A DNA stretch of 64,000 nucleotides, taken from the NCBI GenBank assembly GCA_018714805.1, contig DVMW01000041.1, positions 1 through 64,000 on the forward strand. The letters are read 5' to 3'. Positions 1 through 7,460 of the stretch are shown here, piece after piece (the first letter of the stretch is position 1; every line of letters starts with the position of its first letter). The stretch comes from Candidatus Fimenecus excrementigallinarum (GTDB taxonomy: Bacteria > Bacillota > Clostridia > Oscillospirales > Acutalibacteraceae). Position numbers and translations under genes: made by a program. The notes beneath the pieces were generated by a model, which saw only the letters and a list, made by a program, of their open reading frames with translations, searched no databases and was not told where the DNA came from.

Positions 1-927
1 TGGTAGGGCGGGGGCTTGCCCTGTCAGAATTCAGAGGTCAGAGGTCAGAAGTCAGAACGCGTAGTGGCGGGCTTCCATGCCCGCCCGAGCACAGTCCGAT
101 ACGGACACACGTTTTGGCCGTGATGAAAATAAATCCATACAGCCGTAGGGGCGGGACTCCGTGCCCGCCCGAGCACAGGTCGACACGGACACACGTTTCG
201 GCGGTGATGAAAACCAAAAGTCAGATGTAACCTTTCCTCCCTCTGAGGAGGGAGGTGGCACGCGCGCAGCGCGTGACGGAGGGAGAGAACCTTCTCGCCG
301 TTCGCAAGAACGGCGCGTAGCACGCACTTAGTTCAAATTCATCTCTCCCCCAGTCTCGCCTCATTGCATTCGGCTCGCCAGCCCCCTCGTCAGAGGGGGC
401 AAAGGGTAACTACTGATTTTTGAATATCTGGATAGCCGGAAACAGTTTGGTAAACCTTCCGCCATTTTCACGGCGGGAGCAAGCCCCCGCCCTACGCGTT
501 CTGACGTCTGACCTCTGAATTCTGACCGGGCACGGAGTCCCGCCCCTGCTTTGGTTTCTGCAAATTTTAAACGTTCTGCACAGACGGGAGCAGCTTGGTT
601 AACCAGACGCCATTTTTCTGGCGGGCGTGGAAGCCCGCCACTACGCGAGCTAACATCTGACTTGCCTCTCCCTCCGGCTCGGCGGCAAAACCGCCGACCC
701 ACCTCCCTCGTCAGAGGGAGGAAAGGCGGAAGCTGACTTTCGGTTTCATCATTGCTGGGACGTGTATCCGTATCGAACTGTGCGCGGGCAGGCATGGAAG
801 CCTGCCGCTACGCGGTCTAACATCTAGCATCTAGCGTCCAACATCTAATATCTGACCTCTGACCTCTGCCCGGGTAAGCCCCGCCCCGCCCCATTTCGGT
901 ACAAGGCGGATTTTTTCACAATATACC
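1..927. repeat. Mosaic of interspersed repeats, no credible gene
   Basis: Three repeat types alternate here. Type A, about 70 bp, carries a GGCGGG...CCCGCCC hairpin followed by GCACAG...CGGACACACG...GATGAAAA. It occurs at about 61-129 and 145-213 and inverted at 745-814. Type B has CCTTTCCTCCCTCTGA...GAGGGAGG, a variable hairpin, then GGAGGGAGAG. It occurs at about 231-287 and inverted at 665-726, with a shorter relative at 371-406. Type C is a run of TCAGAGGTCAGA-like heptamers at 24-57, inverted at about 497-526 and again at 850-868. ORFs here only read through the repeats and differ between copies, so no gene is called. This resembles REP/MITE-like intergenic elements; their mobility is not shown by the sequence. 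Confidence 0.75.
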
Positions 928-966
928 TTGACAATCTATGTATTCCGTGCTACTCTATACATAGAT
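928..966 (+). promoter_or_regulatory. padR promoter with overlapping inverted-repeat operator
   Basis: TTGACA at 928-933, a 17-bp spacer and TACTCT at 951-956 form a promoter. A perfect 10-bp inverted repeat, ATCTATGTAT (934-943) and ATACATAGAT (957-966), fills the spacer and flanks the -10. It contains the ATGT...ACAT core typical of PadR operators, so autorepression by the next gene is inferred. Confidence 0.75.
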
Positions 967-1013
967 ACAAAAGGTATTGTCCCGGACGCCGGGACGCGAA
1001 AGGAGGCTTTTCC

Positions 1014-1370
1014 ATGAAGATTCGCAAGGAGCTCGCAAAGGGCAGCACACCGCTTCTGGTCTTAGGGGTGCTCGCGCGCGGGGAGATGTACGGCTACCAA
1101 ATCATCAAGACCGTGGAGCTGGAAAGCGAACGGGTCTTTCAGATGAACGAGGGCACGCTCTACCCCATTTTGCACGCGATGGAGCAGGAGGGTCTGCTGT
1201 GCGCGCGCTGGGAGCAGGTGGAAGGCAGCGCGCGGAGACGCAAGTATTACCGCATCACCGACAAGGGCCGCAAGGCGCTTGCCCGGGAACGCGCCGCCTG
1301 GGACACCTACCGGACGGCGGTCGACCGCGTGTTGGGAGGGGTGCAGGATGTTACCGCGTGCGCTTACTGA
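1014..1370 (+). CDS. PadR family transcriptional regulator
   Basis: This 118-residue protein has the PadR winged-helix fold: ILGVLARGEMYGYQI near the N-terminus, then EGTLYPILHAMEQEGL, the recognition-helix/wing region, and a basic YYRITDKGRKAL strand-turn. Family members repress neighbouring membrane or efflux genes and dissociate on ligand binding. The start follows AGGAGG at about 1001-1006. The stop overlaps the next ORF by 23 bp, so the two are translationally linked. An inverted-repeat operator sits in its promoter, which suggests autoregulation. The ligand cannot be told from sequence. Confidence 0.9.
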   Translation: MKIRKELAKGSTPLLVLGVLARGEMYGYQIIKTVELESERVFQMNEGTLYPILHAMEQEGLLCARWEQVEGSARRRKYYRITDKGRKALARERAAWDTYRTAVDRVLGGVQDVTACAY

Positions 1371-3039
1371 CTTTGCCCGGGACGCCGTAGCCCCGATTCG
1401 CGCGCGCAAGCTGCGCCGGGAAGCCGAGGAGGAGCTTGTAGACCACATGGCCGAAATTTATGCGCAGGACCTCGCCACCGGGATGTCCGAGGAGGACGCC
1501 GCCGGCGACGCCGTCGCGCGCATGGGGACGCTGCGCCTGCTGCAGTCGCGCTACGCCGACCTGTACGGCAACGCCGAGCCGCGGCCGATGCACGTGGCGA
1601 TGGACTGTGCTTTGTGGGGGCTCTTGCTGTCGCACCTTTGGCTGTTCTCTTCGCCGAATTCCGATTTGCTTTTCCAGGCCGGCGGCGGGCTTTTTCTGCT
1701 GTTCGCGCTCGGGCGGCTGCAGGCCGTCAGCTCGCGGCTTAGGAAAATCTATTTTTTACAGCCCGCGACGCTGCTTTTGCAAATTGTCGCCTACGGCGTG
1801 TCGCTCTATTTCGGGCTTTCCTCTTTGCCCGCCATGCTCACGCATATGGCCGCGTGGCTTTTAGACGGCGTTTTTCTTTGCGCGCTGTACCCGGCGCTGT
1901 GCGAAATCTACAACGCCGCCTGTGAACCCGGGGATTCCATGACGCCCGGCATATTCCCCGCGCTTTTTCTCCTGCTCTTCTCGGATTATTTCGCCATGAT
2001 GGGCTGGTGGTATAATGCAACCGACACGCCGTACCTCGTAACGCTTCAGAATGGCTGGGGCAGCACGATGCCCGTTTTCATGGTGCTGGGCGCCGTGCTG
2101 TTTGTCGCGCTGTTTTCGCGCGTGCGCCGCGTGGTTTGCAGCGGCGAGCCGCAGGAGACGCGGCTGGACCCCCTGCCCAAAAAAGCCAAACGCCGTTTTC
2201 TGGCGGCGGCGCTGGCGTTTCTTCTTTTGCCCGGCGTCGGGATGCTGACCGCCGCGCTGCGCGCGCCGCAGACCGAAGCCTATGTGCAGGCGGACGTGCA
2301 GAGCCCGGGTGCGGACGCTGCACGCGAGCATCTTGTATCGCTCGGCCTGCCCGCCGAAATCGCCGCCGACCTGCCGGACAGCGAGGCGCTGCTGTATGCG
2401 GATACGGCGACCATGCAGGTCATTTTGGACGGGTACAGCTCGTCCGCCGGGAATGCGGACGACCCCGTGGTGCGCGGCTATCAATTTTGGGGAACGGACA
2501 TGACCGAACCCGTGCGGACGCTGTTTTGCTTTACCTACCCCGAAACGTATGACGCGCCGTTTTCGGAGGCCTTTTACTTCTGCATGGACTGGGACGTGTT
2601 TTCCTGGCATCAAAGCGAAGAAGCGCCGCCGGACTTTGCTTTAATCTTAGCCGAGCAAAACGGCGAAACGGTGCGCTGCGCCCCGCTGCAAACCAGTCTC
2701 GTTGAGCGGGAGGATTTCTCGTTTCGGGACAGCGGCATGATTGGCGCGACCTATGCCTTTCCGCGCGCGAGCACCGGCCGGCGGGCCTATTTTGCCGCCT
2801 CCCGCGACTTCATGGGCGGCGACGGCTGGGGGAAAATATCAGGCACAGACGGCGTTTACACCTCGCAGCGCCTGCCGTTTTCCGCGGACGGGCTGGACCC
2901 CTGGACGCGCTCGGCGCTCTATTTTTCCGACCGCAAATTCCAAAGCTCCGTGTTTTTGAAGCAGCGGCAGATATACGGCTACGCCCAAAATCCCATCGAC
3001 GCGGAACACTTTACCGACCCGCAGCCGCCGGTATTTTAA
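1348..3039 (+). CDS. Multispanning membrane protein with permease-prefix/HAAS-like domain
   Basis: This 563-residue protein starts at an ATG preceded by GGGAGGGG inside the padR 3' end. Residues 1-75 are rich in charged helices with an EEELVDHMAEIY segment, like the HAAS or permease-prefix domains encoded beside PadR regulators. About seven hydrophobic segments follow to roughly residue 310, then a soluble stretch of about 250 residues that probably faces outside. No transport or enzymatic motif was recognised. The pairing with PadR suggests a stress-responsive or envelope role, but function is unknown. Confidence 0.75.
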   Translation: MLPRALTDFARDAVAPIRARKLRREAEEELVDHMAEIYAQDLATGMSEEDAAGDAVARMGTLRLLQSRYADLYGNAEPRPMHVAMDCALWGLLLSHLWLFSSPNSDLLFQAGGGLFLLFALGRLQAVSSRLRKIYFLQPATLLLQIVAYGVSLYFGLSSLPAMLTHMAAWLLDGVFLCALYPALCEIYNAACEPGDSMTPGIFPALFLLLFSDYFAMMGWWYNATDTPYLVTLQNGWGSTMPVFMVLGAVLFVALFSRVRRVVCSGEPQETRLDPLPKKAKRRFLAAALAFLLLPGVGMLTAALRAPQTEAYVQADVQSPGADAAREHLVSLGLPAEIAADLPDSEALLYADTATMQVILDGYSSSAGNADDPVVRGYQFWGTDMTEPVRTLFCFTYPETYDAPFSEAFYFCMDWDVFSWHQSEEAPPDFALILAEQNGETVRCAPLQTSLVEREDFSFRDSGMIGATYAFPRASTGRRAYFAASRDFMGGDGWGKISGTDGVYTSQRLPFSADGLDPWTRSALYFSDRKFQSSVFLKQRQIYGYAQNPIDAEHFTDPQPPVF

Positions 3040-3061
3040 GGTTTTGGGCGGCTGAACGAAA

Positions 3062-3098
3062 ACCCGCCCCGCACAGCAAAGCTTGTGCGGGGCGGTAT
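3062..3098. terminator. Bidirectional terminator between convergent genes
   Basis: CCCGCCCCGCACA and TGTGCGGGGCGG form a GC-rich hairpin around an 8-base loop, followed by TATTTTATTT on the plus strand. It separates the membrane-protein gene from the sulfatase gene, which converge here. Confidence 0.85.
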
Positions 3099-3099
3099 T

Positions 3100-4518
3100 T
3101 TATTTGTCCGTTTCACCCGTGGTGACAAGGATTTTGCGCTTTTTTACCCAGCGGCGCCGATAAAAGCTGTTCCAGCGGAAACGGTCGCCGACCGCCGCCA
3201 TTTTTTCGTACATTTCCGCGCGCAGGGCGTTTGCGGTATCGGCAAGCGCCGGGTCGCGGATTCGGTTGTGCATTTGGTAGGGGTCTTTCAGGTTATCAAA
3301 CAAAAATTCCTGCCCGCCCGCCTTGTAAACGGCATAGGTGTAGCGTTCGGAGCGGATGCCGCGCCACTCGGTCCCGTTGCCGTAAATGGCGGTGGGCCCC
3401 GTGCCCATCAAAAGGCAGTCGTTTTTTCGGAACGTTCCGCTTTGCACCGCGTCCGAGAGGTCCGTCCCCTGCGCCCCCTCGAGCGCGGGCAGCCCCATCA
3501 AGGCGAGCAGCGTCGGGGCGATGTCCACGGTATTGACGGGCGTCGCGTTGCGCCCGGCGGGCAGGCGCTCGCCCCACTTCAAAAGGAACGGGACGCGGAC
3601 GGCCTCGTCGTAAAAGATATTTTTCGCGTGCCGCCCGTGCGCGCCGAACAGCTCGCCGTGGTCGGAGGTGAACACAAAAATCGTGTCGTCGGCAAGCCCC
3701 TCCTCCTCGACGCACGCCCACAGCCGCCGCAGGTTGTCGTCCAGATTGGCGACCATCGCGGCATAGACGCGCCGCCAGTCCGGCAGGCGCTTGCGTTTGC
3801 CCGGCAAAAACCGCGCCCAGGCGTCGGCGTGCGGGTCGTTGCGCGCGCGGTAGTTCGGCGGCGGCGGGAAATCGACGCCGGAAAACAGGTCCAGATACGC
3901 TTGCGGCACGTTTTCCGGCGTCCAGGGGTCGTGCGGCGTGCCGTAGGACAAAAACAGCGCGAACGGCCGCCCATCCGCCTTGTGCGCGCGGATGCGCTCC
4001 ATCGCAAGGTCGGTCTGGTCGTCGGGCTCGTAGCCCTTGCAGTAGATTTTTTCGGGCGAATCGAGGTGGTAATACGCCTTCGGCGCGTAATATTCGTGGT
4101 GGAAATTGTACGCCGCAAAATATTCGTCGAACCCGAGCCGGTTTTCCCCTTTCGGGATGTAGGAATTTTTCGTGTCGTAGTGGTTGCCCAGCTGCGCCGC
4201 GTACATATGCCACTTGCCGATGTACGAGGTGCCGTAGCCGTTTTCCGTGAGCACGTGCGCCATGGTGCGGTGCGCGGGGTTGACGCGCAGCTCGTTAATC
4301 ACCATGCCCGTGCCGCCGGTCGTATATTTGCCGGTCAAAAGCGACGCGCGGTACGGCGCGCAGACCGGGTGGCCCGACACGGCGTTTTCGAGGTTGACGC
4401 AGCCTTCGGAAAAGCCGTCCAGAAACGGCGTGCGGGCAGGCTCGCCGCCGTTGAAGCCGACGCTTGTAAAGCGCAGCTGGTCGGCGAACACATAGATGAG
4501 GTTCGGCCGCTTTGCCAT
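3100..4518 (-). CDS. Sulfatase (arylsulfatase superfamily)
   Basis: This 472-residue hydrolase of the alkaline-phosphatase fold cleaves sulfate esters. The start is set by GGAGGTAAGC just upstream; an in-frame extension to 4734 lacks such a site. FADQ near residue 13 supplies a metal-binding Asp. The CAPYR motif at residues 53-57 matches C-x-P-x-R, in which the Cys is converted to formylglycine. FTSDHGE further on gives further metal ligands. No signal peptide is visible, so it is probably cytoplasmic. No sulfatase-maturating radical SAM enzyme lies in the window. The natural substrate, perhaps a host or dietary glycan sulfate, is unknown. Confidence 0.9.
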   Translation of the reverse strand: MAKRPNLIYVFADQLRFTSVGFNGGEPARTPFLDGFSEGCVNLENAVSGHPVCAPYRASLLTGKYTTGGTGMVINELRVNPAHRTMAHVLTENGYGTSYIGKWHMYAAQLGNHYDTKNSYIPKGENRLGFDEYFAAYNFHHEYYAPKAYYHLDSPEKIYCKGYEPDDQTDLAMERIRAHKADGRPFALFLSYGTPHDPWTPENVPQAYLDLFSGVDFPPPPNYRARNDPHADAWARFLPGKRKRLPDWRRVYAAMVANLDDNLRRLWACVEEEGLADDTIFVFTSDHGELFGAHGRHAKNIFYDEAVRVPFLLKWGERLPAGRNATPVNTVDIAPTLLALMGLPALEGAQGTDLSDAVQSGTFRKNDCLLMGTGPTAIYGNGTEWRGIRSERYTYAVYKAGGQEFLFDNLKDPYQMHNRIRDPALADTANALRAEMYEKMAAVGDRFRWNSFYRRRWVKKRKILVTTGETDK

Positions 4519-4786
4519 TTGCTTACCTCCTTCGACAAAGCCTAATCCATTTCGTTTAAGCGCTGTTCTCTGTCGTATCGCGGCGCTTTTGATTATTGGA
4601 TGTGTCCATATTATCCTGTCTATATGGGCTAATGCTGTTAGTTTGTTATTGGGGCTGACAACACTTGCCTTCCTTAGCGTGGACAATACCATTTTCTCCG
4701 AAAATATTGTAGCAGATTTCAAGGTGTATTGCAATAAACTTCAAATTTTAATTTCACAATATTTTATATTTGTGTTTTTAAAATTG
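4519..4786. other. Intergenic region with a sulfatase promoter candidate
   Basis: No gene is seen. On the minus strand TTGCAA (4729-4734) and TACAAT (plus-strand ATTGTA, 4706-4711) lie 17 bp apart, which would give the sulfatase mRNA a leader of about 180 nt. The base composition becomes AT-rich here, at the left edge of the accessory island. Confidence 0.5.
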
Positions 4787-4815
4787 TTGATATTGGGACG
4801 CTTCTGTGGTACAAT
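4787..4815 (+). promoter_or_regulatory. Promoter of the AbiE-type operon
   Basis: TTGATA (4787-4792), 17 bp, TACAAT (4810-4815). Transcription would begin near 4822, which excludes the upstream GTG at 4806 and supports the GTG at 4866 as the start of the antitoxin gene. Confidence 0.75.
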
Positions 4816-4865
4816 ATTTTCCGAACACAGTATCAATAAGCTGTGGCTTGAAAGTTGGTGAACAA

Positions 4866-5471
4866 GTGGACAAAAAGGAAACCATAAAAAACATAATAAA
4901 TCACAACGGCGGCATTGCGAAAACCGCTGATTTCGTTGCCGAAGGGCTTACCAACTATGATGTGGCCAATCTGTGTAAAGAGGGCTATATCATGCGCGTC
5001 AGACATGGTTATTACCAGCTCGCCGAGCAAGAAGATATAAAGGAAGAACAGATGCTTGCCTCTCTTCTTCCCGAAAGCATCGTATGCGTGGAATCGGCGC
5101 TGTTTTATTACGGTTACAGCGACTTTTCGCCCCGGCAATGGTCAATCGCTGTCCCCCGTACCTTCTCACGGACAAGGCTGCATATCGATTCTCTGGCGAC
5201 AAAGGTGTATTTTGTACAGCCTGCCTTGTTTGGAATCGGAAAAACAAGCGGGGATTTTAACGGAGTGCAGCTTGCGGTTTACGACCGGGAACGCACCATT
5301 TGCGACTGTTTCAAATACCGCACAAAGCTGGACAACGAGATATTTAATAAGGCGCTCAATGCCTATGCTGCCGATGAAAAGAAAAACCTGCGCAATCTTT
5401 CCAGTTACGCAAAGAAAATGCGGGTTTATAAAAAATTGACGGAGGTGATGGAGGTGCTGCTGAATGGCTGA
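4866..5471 (+). CDS. AbiEi-type antitoxin / transcriptional regulator
   Basis: This 201-residue protein begins at GTG 4866. The N-terminus (VDKKETIKNIINHNGG...KTADFVAEGL) is a winged-helix of the kind found in type IV antitoxins of the AbiEi_4 group. The rest (ALFYYGYSDFSPRQWSIAVP, then DRERTICDCFKYR) is the conserved C-terminal half seen in AbiEi proteins. Family members repress their own operon and counter the AbiEii nucleotidyltransferase. It overlaps the next gene by 8 bp. Codon use is more AT-rich than the surrounding chromosome, which points to acquisition by transfer. Confidence 0.85.
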   Translation: MDKKETIKNIINHNGGIAKTADFVAEGLTNYDVANLCKEGYIMRVRHGYYQLAEQEDIKEEQMLASLLPESIVCVESALFYYGYSDFSPRQWSIAVPRTFSRTRLHIDSLATKVYFVQPALFGIGKTSGDFNGVQLAVYDRERTICDCFKYRTKLDNEIFNKALNAYAADEKKNLRNLSSYAKKMRVYKKLTEVMEVLLNG

Positions 5472-6360
5472 TATTGCTGCTTCCGTGCTTGCACGGCTGA
5501 AAAACAAAGCTGCCGAAAGCGGCAGGAGTTATCAGCTCTGCTTGCAGCTTTTTTGTCAGGAAGAATTTCTCCGTCGTTTGGAGAAATCCAAATATGCTGA
5601 AAATCTTGTGTTGAAAGGCGGGCTGTTTCTTTATTCCTTGACTGACTTTGACAGTCGGGTAACGGTGGATGTGGACTTTTTACTCCGGCAAGTACCAAAC
5701 ACGCCGGAACAATTAAAGTCTCTTCTGGAAGAAATCATAACAGTTCCTACCGGCAATGATTTTGTAACCTTTGAGATTAAGGATGTTGCGCCTATTGCCA
5801 TCGCTAAAAAGTATGCGGGAATCGGTGCATCTATCGTTGCCCGTATCAAAAATACAAGAACACCATTTACCATTGACTTTGGCGTAGGAGATGTCATTGT
5901 TCCGAAACAGGAAAAGCGCCAGATACCAACGCAGCTTCCGGAGTTTGAAGCACCAACGGTAAATACTTACTCTATTGAAACCACCGTTGCGGAGAAACTT
6001 GATGCCATTTTAAGCCTGATGGAGTTTTCCAGCCGGATGAAAGATTACTACGATATTTATTATATCGCCAACAAGTTTGATTTTGATGGCGGAGTGCTTA
6101 CTGAAGCACTTCGAAAAACCTTTTCGAACCGTGAACACAGCTTCTCGCTGGAGCAATTCAAGCAGGTCATGAGCTTTGCCGATGATGCTGCTATGCAGAA
6201 AAAGTGGAAAGCCTTTATCCGCAAGCTCAATACCAAGACGGACGATTACGGCACCGTTTTGAGAACAATACAGAATTTTCTTGAACAGCTGTTTACGGCG
6301 GCAGCGGAAAATGAAACATTTACCGAGCGTTGGTCTGCTGCCAACAGCGAATGGATATAG
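5464..6360 (+). CDS. AbiEii/AbiGii-type nucleotidyltransferase toxin
   Basis: This 298-residue protein is of the DUF1814/AbiEii family. The hallmark residues are visible: LKGG near residues 50-53 and DVDFL near 69-73, the D-x-D that binds metal and nucleotide, followed by a conserved YSIETTVAEKLDAI segment and KDYYDIYYI near 195-205. Family members add nucleotides to tRNA or other targets and cause growth arrest during phage infection. Together with the overlapping upstream gene it forms a type IV toxin-antitoxin or abortive-infection pair. The length is close to family norm, so it is probably intact. Confidence 0.88.
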   Translation: MADIAASVLARLKNKAAESGRSYQLCLQLFCQEEFLRRLEKSKYAENLVLKGGLFLYSLTDFDSRVTVDVDFLLRQVPNTPEQLKSLLEEIITVPTGNDFVTFEIKDVAPIAIAKKYAGIGASIVARIKNTRTPFTIDFGVGDVIVPKQEKRQIPTQLPEFEAPTVNTYSIETTVAEKLDAILSLMEFSSRMKDYYDIYYIANKFDFDGGVLTEALRKTFSNREHSFSLEQFKQVMSFADDAAMQKKWKAFIRKLNTKTDDYGTVLRTIQNFLEQLFTAAAENETFTERWSAANSEWI

Positions 6361-6449
6361 ACGGAACGAAAATTATCCGAGCAGATATGATTTCGACCAT
6401 TGGCAGAGAATATCTTACCAGCCATATGGAGAATGAGGATTATATCTAA
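6351..6449 (+). CDS. Short ORF, possible gene remnant
   Basis: An ATG overlapping the end of the toxin gene opens a 32-residue frame (MDIDGTKIIRADMIST...) ending at TAA 6447-6449. No ribosome-binding site is clear and the product is not recognised. The next frame begins with IISKGKEAYELLQ almost at this stop, so this may be the upstream half of a frameshifted gene. Confidence 0.25.
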   Translation: MDIDGTKIIRADMISTIGREYLTSHMENEDYI

Positions 6450-6627
6450 GGGCAAAGAGGCTTACGAGCTGCTGCAAATGCTCCATGCTTGGAAAGAGCA
6501 GGCGGACAAGCTCTCTGCCGGTGAAATCAGCAAGGACGATTACGACCGCTGGCGTTACGACTATCCGAAATACGATACCACGCAGCTCTGGGCGAAAGTG
6601 CCTTCACAGGAGTTAAGCGACGCATGA
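6433..6627 (+). pseudogene. Probable C-terminal remnant of an unrecognised accessory gene
   Basis: A 64-residue frame reads MRIISKGKEAYELL... with a tryptophan- and tyrosine-rich centre (YDRWRYDYPKYDTTQLW). It has protein-like composition, but no proper start region and no known fold by eye. It overlaps the preceding short ORF in another frame. The simplest reading is a decayed gene carried with the AbiE and acetyltransferase genes. Confidence 0.35.
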
Positions 6628-6680
6628 ATCGAAGCTTCAAGAACCAACTCAAAACAGACGATTGAAAACGGGTGCATAAT

Positions 6681-7112
6681 ATGATAAGAGAAGCAACAGA
6701 CCGAGATTTGTCAACACTTTCAAATTTTGCGGTTGAATTATTTGGCGATACACTTGAAGTGCAAACCGATGAAATAAAAATTCTTTTGCAGTCCGAGGAT
6801 GCACATTTCTTTATATATTTTGACCATGACATACCGATAGGTTTTGCACAAGTTCAATTACGATACGATTATGTAGAGGGGACTTCTTCCTCACCTGTAG
6901 GATACTTAGAAGGCATTTTCATTGAAAAAGCATATCGTAAAAAAGGCTATGCGAAGGCACTGTTGTCTGCCTGCGAAGCTTGGGCAAAGGGAAAAGGTTG
7001 TACAGAGTTTGCAAGTGACTGTGAAATCGACAACGAAACAAGCATACAGTTTCACTGCGCAATGCAATTTCAGGAGGCAAATCGAATTATCTGCTTCAAA
7101 AAAAATCTTTAA
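6681..7112 (+). CDS. GNAT N-acetyltransferase, AAC(6')-like
   Basis: This 143-residue protein has the GNAT fold. GYLEGIFIEKAYRKKGYAKA carries the acetyl-CoA pyrophosphate-binding R/Q-x-x-G-x-G/A loop. ASDCEIDNETSIQFH and FQEANRIICFKK at the C-terminus resemble aminoglycoside 6'-N-acetyltransferases. Those enzymes acetylate the 6' amine of kanamycin-type drugs. The ATG at 6681 is preferred over GTG 6672 because GGGTG lies about 6 bases upstream of it. The gene is AT-rich and sits in the accessory island. Resistance activity is inferred, not shown. Confidence 0.75.
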   Translation: MIREATDRDLSTLSNFAVELFGDTLEVQTDEIKILLQSEDAHFFIYFDHDIPIGFAQVQLRYDYVEGTSSSPVGYLEGIFIEKAYRKKGYAKALLSACEAWAKGKGCTEFASDCEIDNETSIQFHCAMQFQEANRIICFKKNL

Positions 7113-7460
7113 AACTCCGCACAGCACATCAATTGAATTTTGCTTTTTACTTGTTGAGCATCTTCTTCCTACAATCTGTTCTCTTACGAAAGGCGAAAAT
7201 AACCTCAAAGAATCATGACAAAAAGCCCTTAGCTATGCGTGATTACCCACAGCTAAGGGCTTTGTAATATGGATTTTTCCACCATACAAACCGCCTTTTA
7301 TCATTGTGTAACCCGTAAACCACCGGACTGCAAGGATAACGGCTCTTGTATGGCTGTTATCAAATTGTTATCAAAAGACCTCTCCGAACGCCGCAAACCC
7401 GCATAAACACTGGGGTTTTACGGTGCTTCGTTTTATTCGAATTCCATCGTACCCTGCGGC
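7113..7460. other. Intergenic tail of the accessory island
   Basis: Apart from the terminator at 7222-7263, only short AT-rich sequence is present, including two TTATCA direct repeats near 7357-7375. No gene or clear attachment-site duplication is seen. Composition returns to GC-rich after about 7450. Confidence 0.4.
7222..7263. terminator. Rho-independent terminator after the acetyltransferase
   Basis: AAAGCCCTTAGCT (7222-7234) pairs perfectly with AGCTAAGGGCTTT (7251-7263) across a 16-base loop. Confidence 0.8.

Noticed and set aside
1..927. CRISPR array
   Set aside because: The repeats differ in length, orientation and sequence and have no regular spacers or cas genes nearby.
4806..4865. 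GTG at 4806 as start of the AbiEi-type gene
   Set aside because: It lies upstream of the predicted transcription start of the promoter at 4787-4815, and the added residues do not belong to the family domain.
7330..7450. Integrase attachment site or tRNA end
   Set aside because: Two TTATCA repeats and AT-rich sequence are suggestive, but no integrase, tRNA fold or matching copy at the other end of the island was found.
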